Shown here: positions 37,790 through 38,520 of the stretch, piece after piece | How positions within the stretch are numbered: the stretch's first letter is position 1 | How the letters are laid out: each line of letters starts with the position of its first letter | DNA from: Erysipelotrichales bacterium | GTDB lineage: Bacteria; Bacillota_I; Bacilli_A; RF39; UBA660 | Assembly: GCA_022508565.1 (NCBI GenBank) | Contig: JAFLUY010000003.1 | Coordinates: 133,599 to 172,118, forward strand | Direction: 5' to 3' | Length of the DNA: 38,520 nt | The notes under the pieces: model-generated | What the model was told of the DNA's origin: nothing | The model's input: the letters and a program-made list of their open reading frames with translations, nothing else | Database searches by the model: none | Made by a program: the position numbers and the translations under genes

Positions 37790-38520
37790 ATGAAGAAGAG
37801 AAATATAATAGTTTTAATTTTACTTTTAGCTATAGGTTTTGCAAGCGTAGCTACAACATTATATATAAATGGAACAGCAAATATAGCAGCAAACAAAGAT
37901 GACTTTAATATTTATTTTAGTGAGGCAATGCTAGATGATGAAAATGTGACAGATAAAGTAATAATAAATAATGGAAAAAATATAAAATTTGAAACAAAGA
38001 CATTAAAGTCAATTGGAGAATATACAACACTAGAATATGAAGTAACAAATGCATCAAAAAACTATGATGCATCTGTAACAATGAAATGTAGTTTTGATGA
38101 AGAGCAAAATGAATTTGTATATATAACAAATACAATGATAAATAAAGTAATAAAAGCAAGGACAGCAGAAAAGGGAAGTATAGTAATAACATTAAGTAAT
38201 TCAGTAGTAGAGGATTTCTCATTAGATATTGCATGTGAGCTAGAATTTAATGCAATAGAAAGAAATGAGATAGCAGAAGGAGACATAGTATCAAGTGATA
38301 TAAATACATATAGTTTTTATGGCTACTTTGTAGATGAAGAAGATACACCAATTAAGAATGCAAACCTAGTAATGTATTCAGAAGAACCAAAATACATAAA
38401 AACAGACACAAGAGGATATTTTTATATATCAGGGTTAGAAAAAGGAGAACATGAGTTATACTATGTAAAAGATAAAACTATAGATGAATTAAAAGCTTTA
38501 TCAAAAGATAAGATAAAAGA
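37790..38520 (+). CDS. Exported surface protein, 3'-truncated (SipW/TasA-type leader, CnaB-like domain)
   Basis: The frame is open to the window's end; 243 codons are visible. Residues 1-25 are a signal-like leader (MKKRNIIVLILLLAIGFASV) running into LYINGTANI. That layout resembles SipW-dependent leaders of TasA/camelysin-type proteins, followed by a beta-rich domain (to about 170) in which short-strand patterns such as LEYEVTNASKNYDASV are seen. From about 180 a CnaB/carboxypeptidase-regulatory-like sandwich begins (SFYGYFVDEEDTPIKNANLVMY, then TDTRGYFYISGL), common in surface stalks. Start: ATG after AGGGAG. Codon choice is unusual: almost all Val, Thr, Ala and Ile codons end in A. Any sorting signal would lie beyond the window. 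Confidence 0.8.
   Translation, partial: MKKRNIIVLILLLAIGFASVATTLYINGTANIAANKDDFNIYFSEAMLDDENVTDKVIINNGKNIKFETKTLKSIGEYTTLEYEVTNASKNYDASVTMKCSFDEEQNEFVYITNTMINKVIKARTAEKGSIVITLSNSVVEDFSLDIACELEFNAIERNEIAEGDIVSSDINTYSFYGYFVDEEDTPIKNANLVMYSEEPKYIKTDTRGYFYISGLEKGEHELYYVKDKTIDELKALSKDKIK

Noticed and set aside
37917-38286. Two minus-strand open frames over the surface-protein gene
   Set aside because: They lie opposite a clear gene with leader and ribosome site, and their Leu/Tyr/His-rich content is what the reverse of its A-rich codons gives.

Overview
The window is very AT-rich, densely coding chromosomal DNA from a low-GC Bacillota. Several things point to a walled member of the Bacilli or Erysipelotrichia type, probably an uncultured gut lineage. 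Shine-Dalgarno sites are strong (AGGAGG or AGGTGAT). Promoters are TTGnnn-17-TATAAT, often with an extended -10. The mrnC-rlmB-sigH order matches Bacillus, and RexAB replaces RecBCD. TGA acts as a normal stop. The species assignment is inference; no rRNA or other marker gene fixes it.

Layout. 1-2.4 kb: the end of an unknown gene and a serine D,D-carboxypeptidase. 2.4-3.4 kb: a tRNA-Thr followed by a YgeA-type Asp/Glu racemase, with a second copy of the tRNA 3' end just beyond it. 3.5-6.4 kb: small unknown genes, dCMP deaminase and rubrerythrin behind a dyad operator. 6.4-13.3 kb, minus strand: RexB, RexA and a compact UvrD-like helicase. 13.4-16.9 kb: envelope genes (M15 carboxypeptidase, a Lys/Thr-rich membrane protein, a membrane-anchored SNase-like protein), an XRE regulator and two small unknowns. 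17.0-19.9 kb: a three-gene operon of unknown all-helical proteins, the last two with mTERF-like repeats, then tRNA-Glu. 20.1-25.8 kb: a TagO/WecA-type transferase, a HAD phosphatase, a MacB-like ABC fusion, DusB and an M3-like peptidase. 25.9-30.9 kb: UvrA, a lipoprotein, Lgt and a small unknown. 31.0-34.0 kb: a collagen-like protein overlapped by a glycosyltransferase, then a possible ATP-grasp protein. 34.1-35.7 kb: mrnC, rlmB and a SigH-like sigma factor. 35.8-38.5 kb: two unknowns and the start of a surface protein whose promoter spacer contains a run of eight G.

How the genes work together. RexAB, the UvrD-like helicase and UvrA serve DNA repair. The carboxypeptidases, the TagO-like enzyme, Lgt, the lipoprotein and the surface proteins build the envelope. 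DusB, MrnC, RlmB and the two tRNAs serve translation. The genome is compact: many stop codons lie inside the hairpins of their own terminators, several terminators are shared by converging genes, and no gap between genes exceeds about 280 bases.

The best leads are the poly-G promoter (candidate phase variation), the tRNA-Thr/racemase islet, the helical-repeat operon, and the collagen/glycosyltransferase overlap.
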